Source: Mycobacterium sp. ENV421
GTDB taxonomy: Bacteria; Actinomycetota; Actinomycetes; Mycobacteriales; Mycobacteriaceae
Direction: 5' to 3'
Assembly (NCBI RefSeq): GCF_002887815.1
Contig: NZ_PDHO01000006.1
Location: 124,001 to 188,000 of the forward strand
DNA length: 64,000 nucleotides
Below the pieces are notes generated by a model that saw only the letters and a program-made list of their open reading frames with translations, was not told where the DNA came from and ran no database searches. Shown here in pieces: positions 45,942 to 57,182 of this stretch. A program made the position numbers and the translations under genes. Every line of letters starts with the position of its first letter. Within the stretch, counting starts at the first letter, position 1.

Positions 45942-46954
45942 TCCGGTTTGGTGCTGCGGCCCAACAACAGCGCCACCGCCTGGTCGACGGACAATCCCTT
46001 GTGGCACACCTGGTGGACCGCATCGGTCAGCGGCATCTCGACGTCATAGCTCGACGCCAGCGCCAGGATCGATTCGCATGAGGTGACGCCTTCGGCAACG
46101 TGCCCGCCGGCGGCCAGCTGGGCGGCCTCCATGGTGCCGCCCCGCCCGAGGCGCTCACCGAAACTGCGGTTGCGCGAGTGCGGCGACGTGCAGGTGGCGA
46201 CCAGGTCGCCCACGCCGGCAAGGCCGGCCAGCGTCGCGGTCTTGGCGCCCACGGCGATGCCCAGTCGCATGATCTCGGCCAGACCGCGGGTGATGATCGC
46301 CGCAGCGGTGTTCTCCCCGAGTCCCACTCCGGCGGCCATGCCACAGGCCAGCGCGATGACGTTCTTGCACGCACCGCCGATCTCGGTGCCGATGACGTCG
46401 GCGTTCGTGTACGGGCGGAAGTAGCCCGTGCTCAGTGAGCGCTGCAAGGTGATCGCGCGGCCGGAGTCGGTGGCGGCCACCACCGTCGCGGCGGGCTGGC
46501 CTTGCGCGATCTCGTCAGCCAGATTCGGGCCCGAGACGACGGCGACCTGGCTGGGGTCGACGCCCGTGACCTGAACAATGACCTGGCTCATTCGCATCAG
46601 GCTGCCCAATTCGATGCCCTTGGCCAGGCTGACCAGGGTGGCGCCGTCGGCGATCAGGCCACGCCACTGTTCGAGGTTGGTGCGCAAGGTCTGCGCGGGC
46701 ACGGCGAGCAGCACTGTGGTCAGCCCGTCGAGGGCCTCGGCGGCATCGGTGGTGGCGCGGATCGTGGTCGGCAGCGCGATGTCGGGCAGGTATCCGGGGT
46801 TGGCGTGTGTGGTGTTGATCGCCTCGGCGACTTCCGCGCGACGAGACCACAACCGGACCTCGGAGCCGGCATCGGCCAGAACTTTGGCCAGTGCGGTTCC
46901 CCAGGCGCCGGCGCCCATCACCGCGGCGGTGCCCACCGTGCTGGTCATGGTCAT
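45938..46954 (-). CDS. gpsA: Glycerol-3-phosphate dehydrogenase (NAD(P)+)
   Basis: The 338-residue enzyme makes sn-glycerol 3-phosphate from dihydroxyacetone phosphate for phospholipids. The N-terminal nucleotide site is [38 protein letters not shown], the catalytic-Lys region [17 protein letters not shown] and [17 protein letters not shown] follow. It corresponds to GpdA2 (Rv2982c). ATG 46954 is used; a second in-frame ATG at 46948 is equally possible because neither has a strong ribosome binding site. It is divergent from fbiD with a 78-base gap. Confidence 0.95.
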   Translation of the reverse strand: MTMTSTVGTAAVMGAGAWGTALAKVLADAGSEVRLWSRRAEVAEAINTTHANPGYLPDIALPTTIRATTDAAEALDGLTTVLLAVPAQTLRTNLEQWRGLIADGATLVSLAKGIELGSLMRMSQVIVQVTGVDPSQVAVVSGPNLADEIAQGQPAATVVAATDSGRAITLQRSLSTGYFRPYTNADVIGTEIGGACKNVIALACGMAAGVGLGENTAAAIITRGLAEIMRLGIAVGAKTATLAGLAGVGDLVATCTSPHSRNRSFGERLGRGGTMEAAQLAAGGHVAEGVTSCESILALASSYDVEMPLTDAVHQVCHKGLSVDQAVALLLGRSTKPE

Positions 46955-46957
46955 TAA

Positions 46958-47662
<705 letters not shown>

Positions 47663-47741
47663 CGGTTAACAACGCTTGAACGGGCAGCAACTTCTGCCTG
47701 CCTCGGTCCGCGCGCTTCGCGGATGGGGGATGATCGGAAGC

Positions 47742-49901
47742 GTGACGGACATGGAAACCGATGCGCGATCGACGGACGACGGCTGGCAGCCCGGCGACGC
47801 AGCGCCGGAGGCCCCGCCGGCGGCCACGGCTGCCGCCGTCGAAAATGCACTGCCCGAGGACCGGTACCTCAACCGCGAGCTGAGCTGGCTGGATTTCAAC
47901 GCCCGCGTGCTGGCGCTGGCGGCCGACACCTCGCTGGCTCTGCTGGAGCGGGCGAAGTTCCTGGCGATCTTCGCGTCCAATCTCGACGAGTTCTACATGG
48001 TCCGGGTGGCCGGGCTCAAGCGCCGCGACGAGATGGGGTTGTCCGTGCGTTCGGCCGACGGGCTGTCGCCGCGCGAACAGCTGCGCCGGATCGGCGAACG
48101 CACGCGCCAGATCTCGTTGCGCCAAGCCGAGGTCTTCATCCAATCGGTGCGGCCGGCGTTGGCCGACGAGGGAATCCACATCGTCACGTGGGCGGACCTG
48201 ACCGACGCCGAACGCAGTGAGCTCTCGACGTACTTCCACGAGCAGGTGTTCCCGGTTCTCACCCCGCTCGCCGTCGACCCCGCGCATCCGTTCCCGTTCG
48301 TCAGCGGGCTGAGCCTCAACTTGGCGATCACCGTGAAGTCGCCCGACGACGGTGGCGAACACTTCGCCCGCATCAAGGTTCCCGACAACGTCGACCGTTT
48401 CGTTGTTCTCAAGGGCACCAACGGAGATAACGACGTCGTCCGGTTCCTGCCCACCGAGGAACTCATCGCGGCATTCCTTCCGGTGTTGTTCCCCGGCATG
48501 GAGATCGTCGAGCATCACGTCTTCCGCATCACCCGCAACGCCGACATGCAGGTCGAGGAAGACCGCGACGAAGATCTGCTTCAGGCGCTCGAACGTGAAC
48601 TGGCGCGACGGCGCTTCGGTTCTCCGGTGCGCCTCGAAGTCGCCGACGACATGACCGAGCACATGCTCGAACTGCTGCTCCGCGAGCTCGACGTCCACCC
48701 CGGCGATGTGGTGCAGGTGCCGGGGCTGCTGGATCTTTCGTCGCTGTGGCAGGTGTACGACGTCGACCGGCCGGCGCTCAAGGATCGCCCGTTCGTGCCG
48801 GCCACCCATCCCGCGTTCGCCGAGCGGGAGACACCCAAGAGCATCTTCTCCACGCTGCGCGACGGTGACGTGCTGGTGCACCATCCGTACGACTCGTTCT
48901 CGACGAGCGTTCAGCGCTTCATCGAGCAGGCCGCCGCCGACCCGAATGTGTTGGCCATCAAGCAGACGCTGTACCGGACCTCCGGTGACTCCCCCATCGT
49001 CAACGCGCTCATCGACGCGGCCCAGGCGGGCAAGCAGGTGGTCGCCCTGGTGGAACTGAAGGCGCGCTTCGACGAGCAGGCCAACATCAAGTGGGCCCGC
49101 ACGCTGGAAGATGCGGGCGTGCATGTCGTTTACGGGCTGATCGGGTTGAAGACCCACTGCAAGACCTGCCTGGTGGTGCGCCGCGAGGGCTCGACGATCC
49201 GTCGCTACTGCCATATCGGCACCGGGAACTACAACCCGAAAACCGCGCGGCTGTATGAGGACGTCGGCTTGATCACCGCCGCGCCCGACATCGGCGCGGA
49301 CCTGACGGATCTGTTCAACTCGCTGACCGGCTACTCCCGCAAGGTCAGCTACCGCAACCTGCTGGTCGCCCCGCACGGGGTGCGCAAGGGCATCATCGAG
49401 CGCATCGAGCGCGAGATCGACGCGCACCGCCAGGGTGAGAGCGGCCGGATTCGGCTGAAGGCCAACGCCCTTGTCGACGAACAGGTCATCGACGCGCTGT
49501 ACCGCGCATCGCAGGCCGGCGTCCGCGTCGAGGTGGTCGTCCGCGGCATCTGCGCCCTCAAGCCGGGTGCCCAGGGTTTCTCCGAGAACATCGTCGTGCG
49601 TTCGATACTCGGCCGGTTTCTGGAGCATTCGCGGATCTTCCATTTCAATGCGATCAACGAGTTCTTCATCGGCAGCGCCGACATGATGCATCGCAATCTC
49701 GACCGGCGCGTCGAGGTGATGGCGCAGGTGAAAGATCCCCGGCTCACTGCGCATCTCGATGAGATCTTCGAATCGGCGATGGATCCGTCGACGCGATGCT
49801 GGGAGCTGGGACCCGAGGGGCACTGGACCGCGGCGCCGCAAGACGGCAGGCAAGTCCGAGACCATCAGGTGTGGCTGATGGAACGTCATCGGCAGCGCTA
49901 A
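47742..49901 (+). CDS. ppk: Polyphosphate kinase 1
   Basis: The protein (about 719 residues) makes and uses inorganic polyphosphate, a phosphate and stress store. Its N domain has [20 protein letters not shown] and [19 protein letters not shown]. The two catalytic His regions are [15 protein letters not shown] and [36 protein letters not shown] and [20 protein letters not shown] follow. The start is uncertain: GTG 47742 fits homologues, but ATG 47730 or 47751 is also possible. It is followed by mutT1 as in M. tuberculosis (Rv2984-Rv2985). Confidence 0.96.
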   Translation: MTDMETDARSTDDGWQPGDAAPEAPPAATAAAVENALPEDRYLNRELSWLDFNARVLALAADTSLALLERAKFLAIFASNLDEFYMVRVAGLKRRDEMGLSVRSADGLSPREQLRRIGERTRQISLRQAEVFIQSVRPALADEGIHIVTWADLTDAERSELSTYFHEQVFPVLTPLAVDPAHPFPFVSGLSLNLAITVKSPDDGGEHFARIKVPDNVDRFVVLKGTNGDNDVVRFLPTEELIAAFLPVLFPGMEIVEHHVFRITRNADMQVEEDRDEDLLQALERELARRRFGSPVRLEVADDMTEHMLELLLRELDVHPGDVVQVPGLLDLSSLWQVYDVDRPALKDRPFVPATHPAFAERETPKSIFSTLRDGDVLVHHPYDSFSTSVQRFIEQAAADPNVLAIKQTLYRTSGDSPIVNALIDAAQAGKQVVALVELKARFDEQANIKWARTLEDAGVHVVYGLIGLKTHCKTCLVVRREGSTIRRYCHIGTGNYNPKTARLYEDVGLITAAPDIGADLTDLFNSLTGYSRKVSYRNLLVAPHGVRKGIIERIEREIDAHRQGESGRIRLKANALVDEQVIDALYRASQAGVRVEVVVRGICALKPGAQGFSENIVVRSILGRFLEHSRIFHFNAINEFFIGSADMMHRNLDRRVEVMAQVKDPRLTAHLDEIFESAMDPSTRCWELGPEGHWTAAPQDGRQVRDHQVWLMERHRQR

Positions 49902-49971
49902 GTGCCTTCGCCGTTGCAACCCACCAGATCCGGTCCCGAACAGGGCCCCGAAATGATTTGCGGGAGTTGAC

Positions 49972-50937
49972 GTGGCCAAGAGAACGTCACGTGACAGCTC
50001 GAGGACCAAATCGACCAACAAGTCAGCGACAAACAAAAGCAAGACGCTCAAGCGTCGGGTGATCGCCGCCGGTGCGGCGCTGTGGCGACACGATCCCGAG
50101 ACGGGCGAGCTGCACGTCGCAGTCATTCATCGGCCGCGCTACGACGACTGGTCGCTACCCAAAGGGAAAGTGGATCCGGGCGAAAACGAACCCATCGCCG
50201 CAGTACGCGAGATCTGGGAGGAAACCGGTCAGCGGTCTCAGCTGGGCCGGCGCCTGATCCAGACGCACTACCCGATCCCGCAGGGGACCAAGATCGTTCA
50301 CTACTGGACGGCGCGGGCGCTGGGCGGCGAATTCACGCCCAACGCCGAAGTCGACCTGATGGAGTGGCTGCCGGTCGCCGAGGCGGCGCAGCGCCTCACC
50401 TACCCGCACGACCGGGAAGTGCTGAAGGCGTTCGCCAAACAACCCGCCGACACCACGACGGTCTTGATCGTCCGGCACGGAACCGCGGGCATCAAGTCCC
50501 GCTACAAGGACGACGACCGCAGTCGGCCACTGGACAAGAATGGTCGGGCGCAAGCGGAGTCGTTGGCCGGCCAGCTGATGGCATTCGGGGCCACCGACGT
50601 CTACGCGGCCGACCGGGCTCGCTGCTTCCAGACAGTCGAACCGCTGGCGCAGGAACTCGGCGTGACGATCTCCGCCGAGACCAGCCTCACCGAAGAGGCG
50701 TACGCCGCCGATCCCGACGCCGCGCACAATCGCATCATCAAGATCGCCGCGCAGGGCGGGACACCGGTCATCTGCACGCAGGGCAAGGTGATTCCCTACC
50801 TGCTGGCGTGGTGGCGCGGAACCGACAAACCGGACAAATCGCGTAACCGCAAGGGCAGCACCTGGGTGCTGTCACTGACCGGCGACCAGGTCGTGGCCGC
50901 CGACTACATCGACAGTCCACTGGCAACACGCCCCTGA
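49972..50937 (+). CDS. mutT1: Nudix hydrolase-histidine phosphatase fusion MutT1
   Basis: The 321-residue protein joins a Nudix domain (about residues 28-155; full box [20 protein letters not shown] then TG) to a histidine-phosphatase domain (about 160-320; IVRHGTAG with the phosphorylated His, [10 protein letters not shown]). In mycobacteria MutT1 hydrolyses 8-oxo-(d)GTP and diadenosine polyphosphates to prevent mutation. The Lys/Ser/Thr-rich first 27 residues are probably disordered. GTG 49972 follows GGGAG at a good distance. A strong hairpin terminates the transcript at 50943-50977. Confidence 0.95.
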   Translation: MAKRTSRDSSRTKSTNKSATNKSKTLKRRVIAAGAALWRHDPETGELHVAVIHRPRYDDWSLPKGKVDPGENEPIAAVREIWEETGQRSQLGRRLIQTHYPIPQGTKIVHYWTARALGGEFTPNAEVDLMEWLPVAEAAQRLTYPHDREVLKAFAKQPADTTTVLIVRHGTAGIKSRYKDDDRSRPLDKNGRAQAESLAGQLMAFGATDVYAADRARCFQTVEPLAQELGVTISAETSLTEEAYAADPDAAHNRIIKIAAQGGTPVICTQGKVIPYLLAWWRGTDKPDKSRNRKGSTWVLSLTGDQVVAADYIDSPLATRP

Positions 50938-50942
50938 CACGC

Positions 50943-50977
50943 GAATACGCCGCGGGCGTTGAGCCCGCGGCGTATTC
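50943..50977. terminator. Bidirectional terminator between mutT1 and hupB
   Basis: GAATACGCCGCGGGC (50943-50957) and GCCCGCGGCGTATTC (50963-50977) are perfect 15-bp complements around the loop GTTGA. It lies 5 bases after the mutT1 stop and 12 bases after the convergent hupB stop, so it can serve both transcripts. There is no long U-tract, but the arm ends are A/T pairs. Confidence 0.88.
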
Positions 50978-50989
50978 AACTTCAGCTAT

Positions 50990-51748
50990 TTAGCGACGGC
51001 CCTTTTTGGCCGGAGCCTTCTTGGCCGGAGCCTTCTTGGCCGGTGCAGCCTTCTTGGCGGGCGCGGCCTTCTTGGCCGGAGCCTTCTTGGCCGGTGCAGC
51101 CTTCTTGGCGGGCGCGGCCTTCTTGGCCGGAGCCTTCTTGGCCGGTGCAGCCTTCTTGGCGGGCGCGGCCTTCTTGGCCGGAGCCTTCTTGGCCGGTGCA
51201 GCCTTCTTGGCGGGCGCGGCCTTCTTGGCCGGAGCCTTCTTGGCCGGTGCAGCCTTCTTGGCGGGCGCGGCCTTCTTGGCCGGAGCCTTCTTAGCGGGTG
51301 CAGCCTTCTTGGCGGGCGCGGCCTTCTTGGCCGGTGCAGCCTTCTTGGCCGGAGCCTTGGTAGCAGCCTTCTTCACGACCGCCTTGCGAACGGCCTTCTT
51401 GGCCGCCGCCTTCTTGACGGGTCCGCCGACGGCACCGCGCTTGACGGCGGGGCCCTCCGAAGGAAGCTTCTGTGAACCAGAGACGACGGCCTTGAACTGA
51501 GCGCCGGGACGGAAAGCGGGAACGGAAGTCGGCTTCACTTTGACGGTTTCGCCGGTGCGCGGGTTACGCGCCACACGAGCGGCACGACGCCGCTGCTCGA
51601 AAACGCCGAAGCCCGTGATGGTCACGCTGTCGCCCTTGTGCACCGCGCGCACAATGGTGTCGACGACGTTCTCCACCGCCAGGGTTGCCTGCCGACGATC
51701 TGAGCCCAATTTCTCCGTGAGTACGTCGATGAGCTCTGCTTTGTTCAT
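50990..51748 (-). CDS. hupB: DNA-binding protein HupB (HU with histone-H1-like tail)
   Basis: The 252-residue nucleoid protein has an N-terminal HU domain (about residues 1-95: [35 protein letters not shown]). A basic Ala/Pro/Lys tail of about 145 residues holds 21 PAKK motifs, similar to eukaryotic histone H1. It compacts DNA and, in mycobacteria, also affects iron storage and cell-wall traits. CGGAGGAATTGA lies before ATG 51748. A likely promoter (51795-51824) and a dyad (51769-51783) lie upstream. The tail is encoded by a 51-bp tandem repeat at 51018-51323. Confidence 0.97.
   Translation of the reverse strand: MNKAELIDVLTEKLGSDRRQATLAVENVVDTIVRAVHKGDSVTITGFGVFEQRRRAARVARNPRTGETVKVKPTSVPAFRPGAQFKAVVSGSQKLPSEGPAVKRGAVGGPVKKAAAKKAVRKAVVKKAATKAPAKKAAPAKKAAPAKKAAPAKKAPAKKAAPAKKAAPAKKAPAKKAAPAKKAAPAKKAPAKKAAPAKKAAPAKKAPAKKAAPAKKAAPAKKAPAKKAAPAKKAAPAKKAPAKKAPAKKGRR
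51018..51323. repeat. 51-bp tandem repeat in the hupB tail
   Basis: Six consecutive 51-base units start at 51018, 51069, 51120, 51171, 51222 and 51273. Each encodes 17 residues with three PAKK blocks. The first five units are identical at DNA level as far as I can read, and the sixth has small changes. Such identity suggests recent unequal exchange or slippage, so the length of the HupB tail probably differs between strains. Confidence 0.93.
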
Positions 51749-51768
51749 TCAATTCCTCCGAAGCCAGT

Positions 51769-51783
51769 GGTCCACTTTGGACC
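51769..51783 (-). promoter_or_regulatory. Dyad in the hupB leader
   Basis: GGTCCACTTTGGACC is two perfect 6-bp arms around CTT, located between the predicted hupB transcript start and the ribosome binding site. It could be an operator or a leader hairpin. No regulator is known to me for this sequence. Confidence 0.35.
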
Positions 51784-51794
51784 GACTGCAGAAC

Positions 51795-51824
51795 ACGGTA
51801 AACCCAAGAGCTGCAGATTTCCAA
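51795..51824 (-). promoter_or_regulatory. Predicted hupB promoter
   Basis: On the minus strand TTGGAA (51819-51824) and TACCGT (51795-51800) are spaced by 18 bases, a fair SigA-type promoter about 47 bases before the hupB ATG. The remaining gap to leuD holds the self-complementary CCGCCCTAGGGCGG (51877-51890), a possible leuD terminator, and no gene. Confidence 0.45.
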
Positions 51825-51947
51825 GAGCCACGCCCAATTTCAGGCTTTACTTAGGAGGATTTCAGCAATCCGCTTGCCGCCCTAGGGCGGTGATTTCAGG
51901 TCGTCCGAACCCCCTTTTTGGCGCGGGATTTCGGCGTTTCGCGTCGT

Positions 51948-52544
51948 TCAGGACGGTGTCGTAATGCGCGGCTTCCAACTCGGACGGGACTCCTCGAAGG
52001 CTGCGATCTGATCGCGTTTCCGCAGCGTAAGGCCGATATCGTCAAGACCTTCCAGCAGTCTCCACGCCGTGTAATCGTCAATCGTGAACGGCACCACTGC
52101 TGTTCCCGCGGTGATATTTCGATCTTGAAGATTCACAGTCAGTTCCAGCCCAGGATTCTGCTCGATGAGCTTCCACAAAAGTTCAACATCATCTTGAGCG
52201 ACTTCGGCCGCCAGCAGCCCGGCCTTGCCGGCGTTACCGCGAAAGATGTCGGCGAAACGGGATGAGATGACGACACGGAAGCCGAAGTCCATCAGCGCCC
52301 AGACCGCATGCTCACGCGACGAGCCGGTGCCGAAGTCCGGTCCGGCCACCAGAACCGAACCCCGGTCGAAGGGGCTCAGATTCAGAACGAATGAGGGATC
52401 GTTGCGCCACGCGGCGAACAAACCATCCTCGAAACCCGTTCTGGTTACCCGCTTCAAATACACCGCCGGAATGATCTGGTCGGTGTCGACATTGGATCGT
52501 CGCAGCGGAACACCGATGCCGGTGTGGGTGTGAAATGCATCCAT
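51948..52544 (-). CDS. leuD: 3-isopropylmalate dehydratase small subunit
   Basis: The 198-residue subunit pairs with LeuC to isomerise 2- and 3-isopropylmalate in leucine synthesis. Features are [42 protein letters not shown] and [23 protein letters not shown], the swivelling-domain contacts. ATG 52544 follows AAGGAG. It lies 19 bases after leuC and forms one operon with it, divergent from the IclR regulator. Confidence 0.97.
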   Translation of the reverse strand: MDAFHTHTGIGVPLRRSNVDTDQIIPAVYLKRVTRTGFEDGLFAAWRNDPSFVLNLSPFDRGSVLVAGPDFGTGSSREHAVWALMDFGFRVVISSRFADIFRGNAGKAGLLAAEVAQDDVELLWKLIEQNPGLELTVNLQDRNITAGTAVVPFTIDDYTAWRLLEGLDDIGLTLRKRDQIAAFEESRPSWKPRITTPS

Positions 52545-52563
52545 CGTGTTCTCCTTAGCAGGT

Positions 52564-53997
52564 CTATTTTTCGAGATCGGCAGGCGAGGACAGCGTTCCG
52601 CGCACTGCGGTCGCAGCCGCGACCGCGGGCGAAACGAGATGTGTCCGCCCGCCCTTGCCCTGCCGGCCTTCGAAATTCCGGTTGGACGTCGACGCACAAC
52701 GCTCCCCCGGCGTCAGCTGATCGGGGTTCATGCCCAGGCACATCGAGCAGCCCGCCTGGCGCCAATCGGCACCGGCGGCGGTGAAGATCTCGCCCAGGCC
52801 TTCACTTTCGGCCTGTGCACGCACCCGCATCGACCCCGGCACGATCAGCATGCGCACCCCGTCGGCGACCTTGCGGCCACGCAGCACGTCGGCCACCACC
52901 CGCAGATCCTCGATGCGCCCGTTGGTGCACGACCCGACGAAGACGGCGTCGACGGCCACCTCACGCATCGGCATGCCCGCCCGAAGGTCCATGTATGCCA
53001 ACGCCTTCTCGGCGGCCTGCCGGTCGCCATCGCTGGTCATCAACTCGGGATCGGGTACCGAGGCGGCCAGCGGAACACCCTGGCCGGGGTTCGTGCCCCA
53101 CGTGACGAAGGGGCTCAGCGTCGTCGCGTCGATGTAGACCTCGGTGTCGAATTCGGCACCCTCGTCGGTCTTCAGCGCCTCCCACGCGGTGACGGCGGCA
53201 TCCCAGTCCGCACCGGTCGGCGCGTAAGGACGGCCTCGCAGGAACTCATAGGTCGTCTCATCCGGTGCCACCAACCCGGCACGGGCACCGGCCTCGATAC
53301 TCATATTGCAGATCGTCATCCGGCTTTCCATCGACAGCGATTCGATGGTGCTGCCCCGATATTCGATGACGTAACCCTGACCGCCGCCGGTGCCGATCTT
53401 GGCGATCACGGCCAGGATGATGTCCTTGGCGCTCACTCCCGGTGGCAGGGCACCGTCGACATTGACCGCCATCGTCTTGAACGGACGCAGCGGAAGTGTC
53501 TGGGTGGCAAGCACATGCTCGACTTCGGACGTCCCGATGCCCATCGCGATCGCGCCGAACGCACCGTGGGTGGAGGTGTGGCTGTCCCCGCACACGATCG
53601 TCATGCCGGGCTGGGTCAGTCCCAGTTGGGGCCCCATCACGTGAACGATGCCCTGTTCGGCGTCGCCCATCGGATGCAGCCGGACCCCGAACTCGGCGCA
53701 GTTGTGGCGCAGGGTCTCGACTTGGGTCCGAGAGATCGGGTCGGCGATCGGCTTGTCGATGTCGACCGTCGGAACGTTGTGGTCCTCGGTGGCGATCGTG
53801 AGATCCGGCCGGTGCACCGGACGGCCCGCGAGCCGCAGCCCGTCGAAGGCCTGCGGGCTGGTCACCTCGTGGATGAGATGCAGATCGATGTAGATCAGGT
53901 CGGGTTCACGTGATGAGCCGGTGCCGGTTCCGGCGACCACCACGTGGTCGTCCCACACCTTCTCGGGCAGTGTCCTGGGCTTGTCGGACTGAGCCAT
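52564..53997 (-). CDS. leuC: 3-isopropylmalate dehydratase large subunit
   Basis: The 477-residue aconitase-family subunit binds the 4Fe-4S cluster. The cluster cysteines are in [15 protein letters not shown] and the later [10 protein letters not shown] pair (near residues 347, 408 and 411). [22 protein letters not shown] is the aconitase signature. With LeuD it carries out the second step of leucine synthesis. The 75-base region to the divergent iclR gene (53998-54072) contains TCTCACATTT at 54043-54052, a possible regulator site. Confidence 0.97.
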   Translation of the reverse strand: MAQSDKPRTLPEKVWDDHVVVAGTGTGSSREPDLIYIDLHLIHEVTSPQAFDGLRLAGRPVHRPDLTIATEDHNVPTVDIDKPIADPISRTQVETLRHNCAEFGVRLHPMGDAEQGIVHVMGPQLGLTQPGMTIVCGDSHTSTHGAFGAIAMGIGTSEVEHVLATQTLPLRPFKTMAVNVDGALPPGVSAKDIILAVIAKIGTGGGQGYVIEYRGSTIESLSMESRMTICNMSIEAGARAGLVAPDETTYEFLRGRPYAPTGADWDAAVTAWEALKTDEGAEFDTEVYIDATTLSPFVTWGTNPGQGVPLAASVPDPELMTSDGDRQAAEKALAYMDLRAGMPMREVAVDAVFVGSCTNGRIEDLRVVADVLRGRKVADGVRMLIVPGSMRVRAQAESEGLGEIFTAAGADWRQAGCSMCLGMNPDQLTPGERCASTSNRNFEGRQGKGGRTHLVSPAVAAATAVRGTLSSPADLEK

Positions 53998-54072
53998 GGG
54001 TTCTCACTTCACTTCTCGATTCCCGCAACGCGAGAGTGGCTATCTCACATTTCGGGACGCTAGTATCTCTCT

Positions 54073-54774
54073 ATGAGACAGGATAGCGGCATCGGCGTGC
54101 TCGACAAAGCCGTGGGCGTACTGCACTCAATCGCCGAGTCCCCCTGCGGGCTGGCCGAACTCTGTGAGCGCACCGGCCTGCCCCGCGCGACCGCACACCG
54201 GCTGGCCGCCGGCCTGGAAGTCCACCGCTTACTGGCCCGCGACAGTGCGGGACGGTGGCGACTCGGACCGGCTATCTCCGAATTGGCCGCCCACGTCAAC
54301 GATCCGCTGCTTGCCGCGGGCGCCACGGTATTACCGCGGCTGCGGGAGATCACCGGCGAGAGCGTGCAGCTCTACCGCCGCGAGGGCACCACTCGAATCT
54401 GTGTCGCCGCGCTGGAACCCCCTGCCGGGCTGCGCGATACCGTGCCGGTCGGGGCGCGCCTGCCGATGACGGCAGGATCGGGCGCGAAGGTTCTGCTGGC
54501 CTTCAGCGATACCGCCACCCAGCAGACCGTCCTCCCGACGGCGAAATTCACCGAACGCACCCTCGCCGAGGTCCGCCGCCGCGGCTGGGCGCAGAGTGCG
54601 GCCGAACGCGAGCCCGGGGTGGCCAGTGTCTCGGCCCCGGTACGGGATCGCACCGGGGCGGTGGTGGCAGCGGTGTCGGTGTCGGGTCCGATCGACCGGA
54701 TGGGCCGCAGGCCCGGCGCGCGTTGGGCGGCCGATCTATTGGCCGCCGCCGACGCACTCACCCGCCGACTGTGA
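54073..54774 (+). CDS. IclR-family regulator, probably of leuCD
   Basis: The 233-residue regulator has an N-terminal winged helix (GLAELCERTGLPRATAHRLA, about residues 25-50) and a C-terminal IclR effector domain (LRDTVPVGARLPMTAGSGAKVLLAF, about 120-150, and GVASVSAPVRDRTGAVVAAVSV). It corresponds to Rv2989. In Corynebacterium the IclR-type LtbR, also divergent from leuCD, represses leucine genes, and NdgR does the related job in Streptomyces. The same role is likely here by position and family. The effector is not known. Confidence 0.9.
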   Translation: MRQDSGIGVLDKAVGVLHSIAESPCGLAELCERTGLPRATAHRLAAGLEVHRLLARDSAGRWRLGPAISELAAHVNDPLLAAGATVLPRLREITGESVQLYRREGTTRICVAALEPPAGLRDTVPVGARLPMTAGSGAKVLLAFSDTATQQTVLPTAKFTERTLAEVRRRGWAQSAAEREPGVASVSAPVRDRTGAVVAAVSVSGPIDRMGRRPGARWAADLLAAADALTRRL

Positions 54775-54816
54775 TCCCCGCGACAGCCGCGCGGCAGAGC
54801 CTGACAAACTGACGCC

Positions 54817-55314
54817 ATGGGAACCAATCAGCGCAACCAGATCGTCATGTCGGACGCCGAGGTCGCCGACTTCGTCGCACGCAGTCGCACCGGCACCATG
54901 GCGACCATCGGCCCCGACGGCCAGCCCCATCTTGTGGCCATGTGGTACGGCGTCCTCGACGGCGAGATCTGGGTCGAGACGAAAGCCAAGTCGCAGAAGG
55001 CCGTGAACCTGCGTCGCGACCCGCGGGTGAGCTTCCTCATCGAGGACGGCGACACCTACGACACCCTGCGCGGGGTCTCCTTCGAAGGTGTCGCCGAGAT
55101 CGTCGAGGACCCCGACACCATCTTCAAAGTCGGCATCAGCGTGTGGGAGCGCTACAACGGGCCCTACACCGACGATCTCAAGCCGGCCGTCGACATGATG
55201 ATGAACAAGCGTGTGGCGGTGCGCATTGTGGCCAAGCGCACCCGCTCCTGGGATCACGGCAAGCTCGGCTTGCCCCCGATGCCGCTGGCCGGCTCCACCG
55301 CACCAACCGAATAA
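54817..55314 (+). CDS. F420/flavin-dependent oxidoreductase, PPOX split-barrel (FDOR-B type)
   Basis: The 165-residue protein has the pyridoxamine-phosphate-oxidase-like split barrel (EVADFVARSRTGTMATIGPDGQPH, VAMWYGVLDGEIWVETKAKSQKAVNLRRDPRVSFLIEDG). It corresponds to Rv2991, an F420-type member. The basic KAKSQK segment would contact cofactor phosphate. The substrate is unknown. It is followed by a strong hairpin (55331-55357) and then the two tRNA genes on the other strand. The F420 synthesis gene fbiD lies 7.8 kb upstream. Confidence 0.85.
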   Translation: MGTNQRNQIVMSDAEVADFVARSRTGTMATIGPDGQPHLVAMWYGVLDGEIWVETKAKSQKAVNLRRDPRVSFLIEDGDTYDTLRGVSFEGVAEIVEDPDTIFKVGISVWERYNGPYTDDLKPAVDMMMNKRVAVRIVAKRTRSWDHGKLGLPPMPLAGSTAPTE

Positions 55315-55330
55315 GAGGCTCGAAACGACG

Positions 55331-55357
55331 AATCGCCCGGTCGATGACCGGGCGATT
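55331..55357. terminator. Terminator between the FDOR gene and tRNA-Glu
   Basis: AATCGCCCGGTC (55331-55342) and GACCGGGCGATT (55346-55357) are perfect 12-bp complements separated by three bases and followed by TGATTTGG. It can end the plus-strand FDOR transcript and, in the other direction, the tRNA-Glu transcript. Confidence 0.82.
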
Positions 55358-55362
55358 TGATT

Positions 55363-55438
55363 TGGTAGCCCCGATGGGATTCGAACCCACGCTACCGCCG
55401 TGAGAGGGCGGCGTCCTAGGCCGCTAGACGACGGGGCC
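55363..55438 (-). tRNA. tRNA-Glu (anticodon CUC)
   Basis: The minus strand folds into a full cloverleaf. The acceptor arm starts GGCCCCG and pairs with CGGGGCT, the anticodon stem CCGCC/GGCGG encloses CTCTCAC giving anticodon CUC, and the T loop is TTCGAAT. The 3' CCA is encoded (55363-55365). It lies beside tRNA-Gln and gltX, which charges it, as in M. tuberculosis. Confidence 0.97.
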
Positions 55439-55513
55439 AGAACCAAATCCGTGGCGCACCGCGTGGCGCACCGGGTTGCCAGCATAGCCCAGAGGGCGTT
55501 GCCGACATAATTG

Positions 55514-55585
55514 CTGGGGTACCAGGACTCGAACCTAGAATGAGGGAATCAGAATCCCTAGTGTTGCCAATTACACCATACCCCA
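55514..55585 (-). tRNA. tRNA-Gln (anticodon CUG)
   Basis: The minus strand folds into a cloverleaf with acceptor TGGGGTA/TACCCCA, anticodon stem AGGGA/TCCCT around TTCTGAT giving anticodon CUG, T loop TTCGAGT and discriminator G. CCA is not encoded. In mycobacteria Gln-tRNA is formed by GltX mischarging followed by GatCAB amidation, which fits the neighbouring gltX. Confidence 0.96.
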
Positions 55586-55688
55586 TCAACGGCCTATAAC
55601 CGCTGGTCAAGCAGCCTTTTCCTGGTTTCCCAGGGGGTGAGGGCCGCTCCGCCGTGGTTGCGGGCCGACGAGCAGACTATCAAAGATT

Positions 55689-57182
55689 TTACCCGTCTTT
55701 TTCCGGCCCCCCGGCCCGCTCGTGCGCTCCGCGCAGTCGCTGCAGGCTGCGGTCGCGACCGAGCAGCTCCAGCGACTCGAACAGCGGCGGGCTGATCGTG
55801 GATCCGGTCACCGCCACCCGGATCGGGCCGAACGCCTTGCGCGGCTTGAGTTCGAGGTTATCCAGCAGCGCCGCCTTCAGCGCCTCCTCGATGGCAGGCG
55901 TCGTCCACTCGGCCACCGCGTCGAGCGCAGTGATCGCCGCGGCCAGCACCGGCGCGGCATCGGGGCCGAGCTCCTTGGCGGCAGCCTTGGGGTCCAGCTC
56001 GTAAGCGGCGTCGTCGAAGAACTTCAGCAGCGACCACGCGTCGGAGAGCACCACGATGCGGGTCTGCACCAGCTGCGCGGCGGTGGCGAAACCCGCATCG
56101 TCCAGCCCGGTGTCGTGACCGTGCGCCTCGAAGTAGGCCCGTAACCGCGCGGCGAACTCTGCCTCGTCCAGACGGCGAATGTGTTCGGCGTTGATCGCGT
56201 CGGCCTTCTTCTGGTCGAAGCGGGCCGGGTTGGAGTTGACGTCGACGACGTCGAAGGCCGCGACCATCTCGTCGAGGGTGAAGATGTCCCGGTCCTGGGC
56301 GATCCCCCAGCCCAGCAGCGCCAGATAATTCAGCAGCCCCTCGGGCAGGAATCCCCGATCGCGGTGCAGGAACAGGTTGGACTCCGGGTCGCGCTTGGAC
56401 AGCTTCTTGGTGCCCTCCCCCAACACTGGTGGCAGGTGCGCGAATTCGGGCACGCGCTCGGCCACCCCGATCCGAATGAGCGCCTGATACAGCGCGATCT
56501 GACGCGGCGTCGAGGGCAGCAGGTCCTCACCGCGCAGCACGTGGGTGATCTTCATCAGTGCGTCGTCGACCGGATTGACCAAGGTGTACAACGGTTCTCC
56601 CGTCGCCCGGGTCAGGGCGAAGTCGGGAACCGTGCCTGCGGCGAACGTCGTGGTGCCGCGGACCAGGTCGTGCCAGCTGATGTCCTCGTCGGGCATCCGC
56701 AGCCGCATGACCGCGTTGCGCCCCTCGGCAGCGAAGGCGGCGCGCTGCTCGTCGGTCAGGTCGCGGTCGTAATTGTCATAGCCCAGTTTGGGATTGCGGC
56801 CCGCGGCCACATGCCGGGCCTCGACCTCCTCCGGTGTGGAGTAGGCCAGGTACGCCTCCCCGGAGTCGAGCAGGCGCGCCAGCACATCGCGGTACAAGTC
56901 GGTGCGTTGCGATTGCCGGTACGGCTCGTGCGGCCCGCCGACCTCCGGCCCCTCGTCCCAGTCCAGACCCAGCCACCGCAATGCTTCGAGCAATGCGGCA
57001 TAGCTTTCCTCGGAATCGCGCGCGGCGTCGGTGTCCTCGATCCGGAACACGAATGTGCCACCGGTATGCCGGGCGTAGGCCCAGTTGAACAGTGCGGTGC
57101 GCACCATCCCGACGTGCGGAATTCCGGTCGGCGACGGGCAAAACCGCACGCGCACCGTGTCGTTGGCGGCGGCGGTCATCAA
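55689..57182 (-). CDS. gltX: Glutamyl-tRNA synthetase
   Basis: The 497-residue class I synthetase charges tRNA-Glu, and also tRNA-Gln in mycobacteria. The HIGH-like motif is [16 protein letters not shown] near residue 20, followed by RIEDTD. KKLSKRD near 255 is the KMSKS-like motif. The C-terminal anticodon-binding cage covers about 330-490. The start overlaps the FAH-family stop (ATGA), so the two are translationally coupled. The two tRNA genes lie 103 bases downstream on the same strand. Confidence 0.97.
   Translation of the reverse strand: MMTAAANDTVRVRFCPSPTGIPHVGMVRTALFNWAYARHTGGTFVFRIEDTDAARDSEESYAALLEALRWLGLDWDEGPEVGGPHEPYRQSQRTDLYRDVLARLLDSGEAYLAYSTPEEVEARHVAAGRNPKLGYDNYDRDLTDEQRAAFAAEGRNAVMRLRMPDEDISWHDLVRGTTTFAAGTVPDFALTRATGEPLYTLVNPVDDALMKITHVLRGEDLLPSTPRQIALYQALIRIGVAERVPEFAHLPPVLGEGTKKLSKRDPESNLFLHRDRGFLPEGLLNYLALLGWGIAQDRDIFTLDEMVAAFDVVDVNSNPARFDQKKADAINAEHIRRLDEAEFAARLRAYFEAHGHDTGLDDAGFATAAQLVQTRIVVLSDAWSLLKFFDDAAYELDPKAAAKELGPDAAPVLAAAITALDAVAEWTTPAIEEALKAALLDNLELKPRKAFGPIRVAVTGSTISPPLFESLELLGRDRSLQRLRGAHERAGGPEKDG

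Noticed and set aside
51006..51500. Ala/Gly/Phe-rich frame opposite hupB that looks like a repetitive membrane protein
   Set aside because: It is the complement of the PAKK repeat and has no independent start signal.
55621..55634. CCTGG-TTTC-CCAGG hairpin downstream of gltX
   Set aside because: The arms are only 5 bp and no T-rich tail follows on the gltX strand, so it is too weak to call a terminator.
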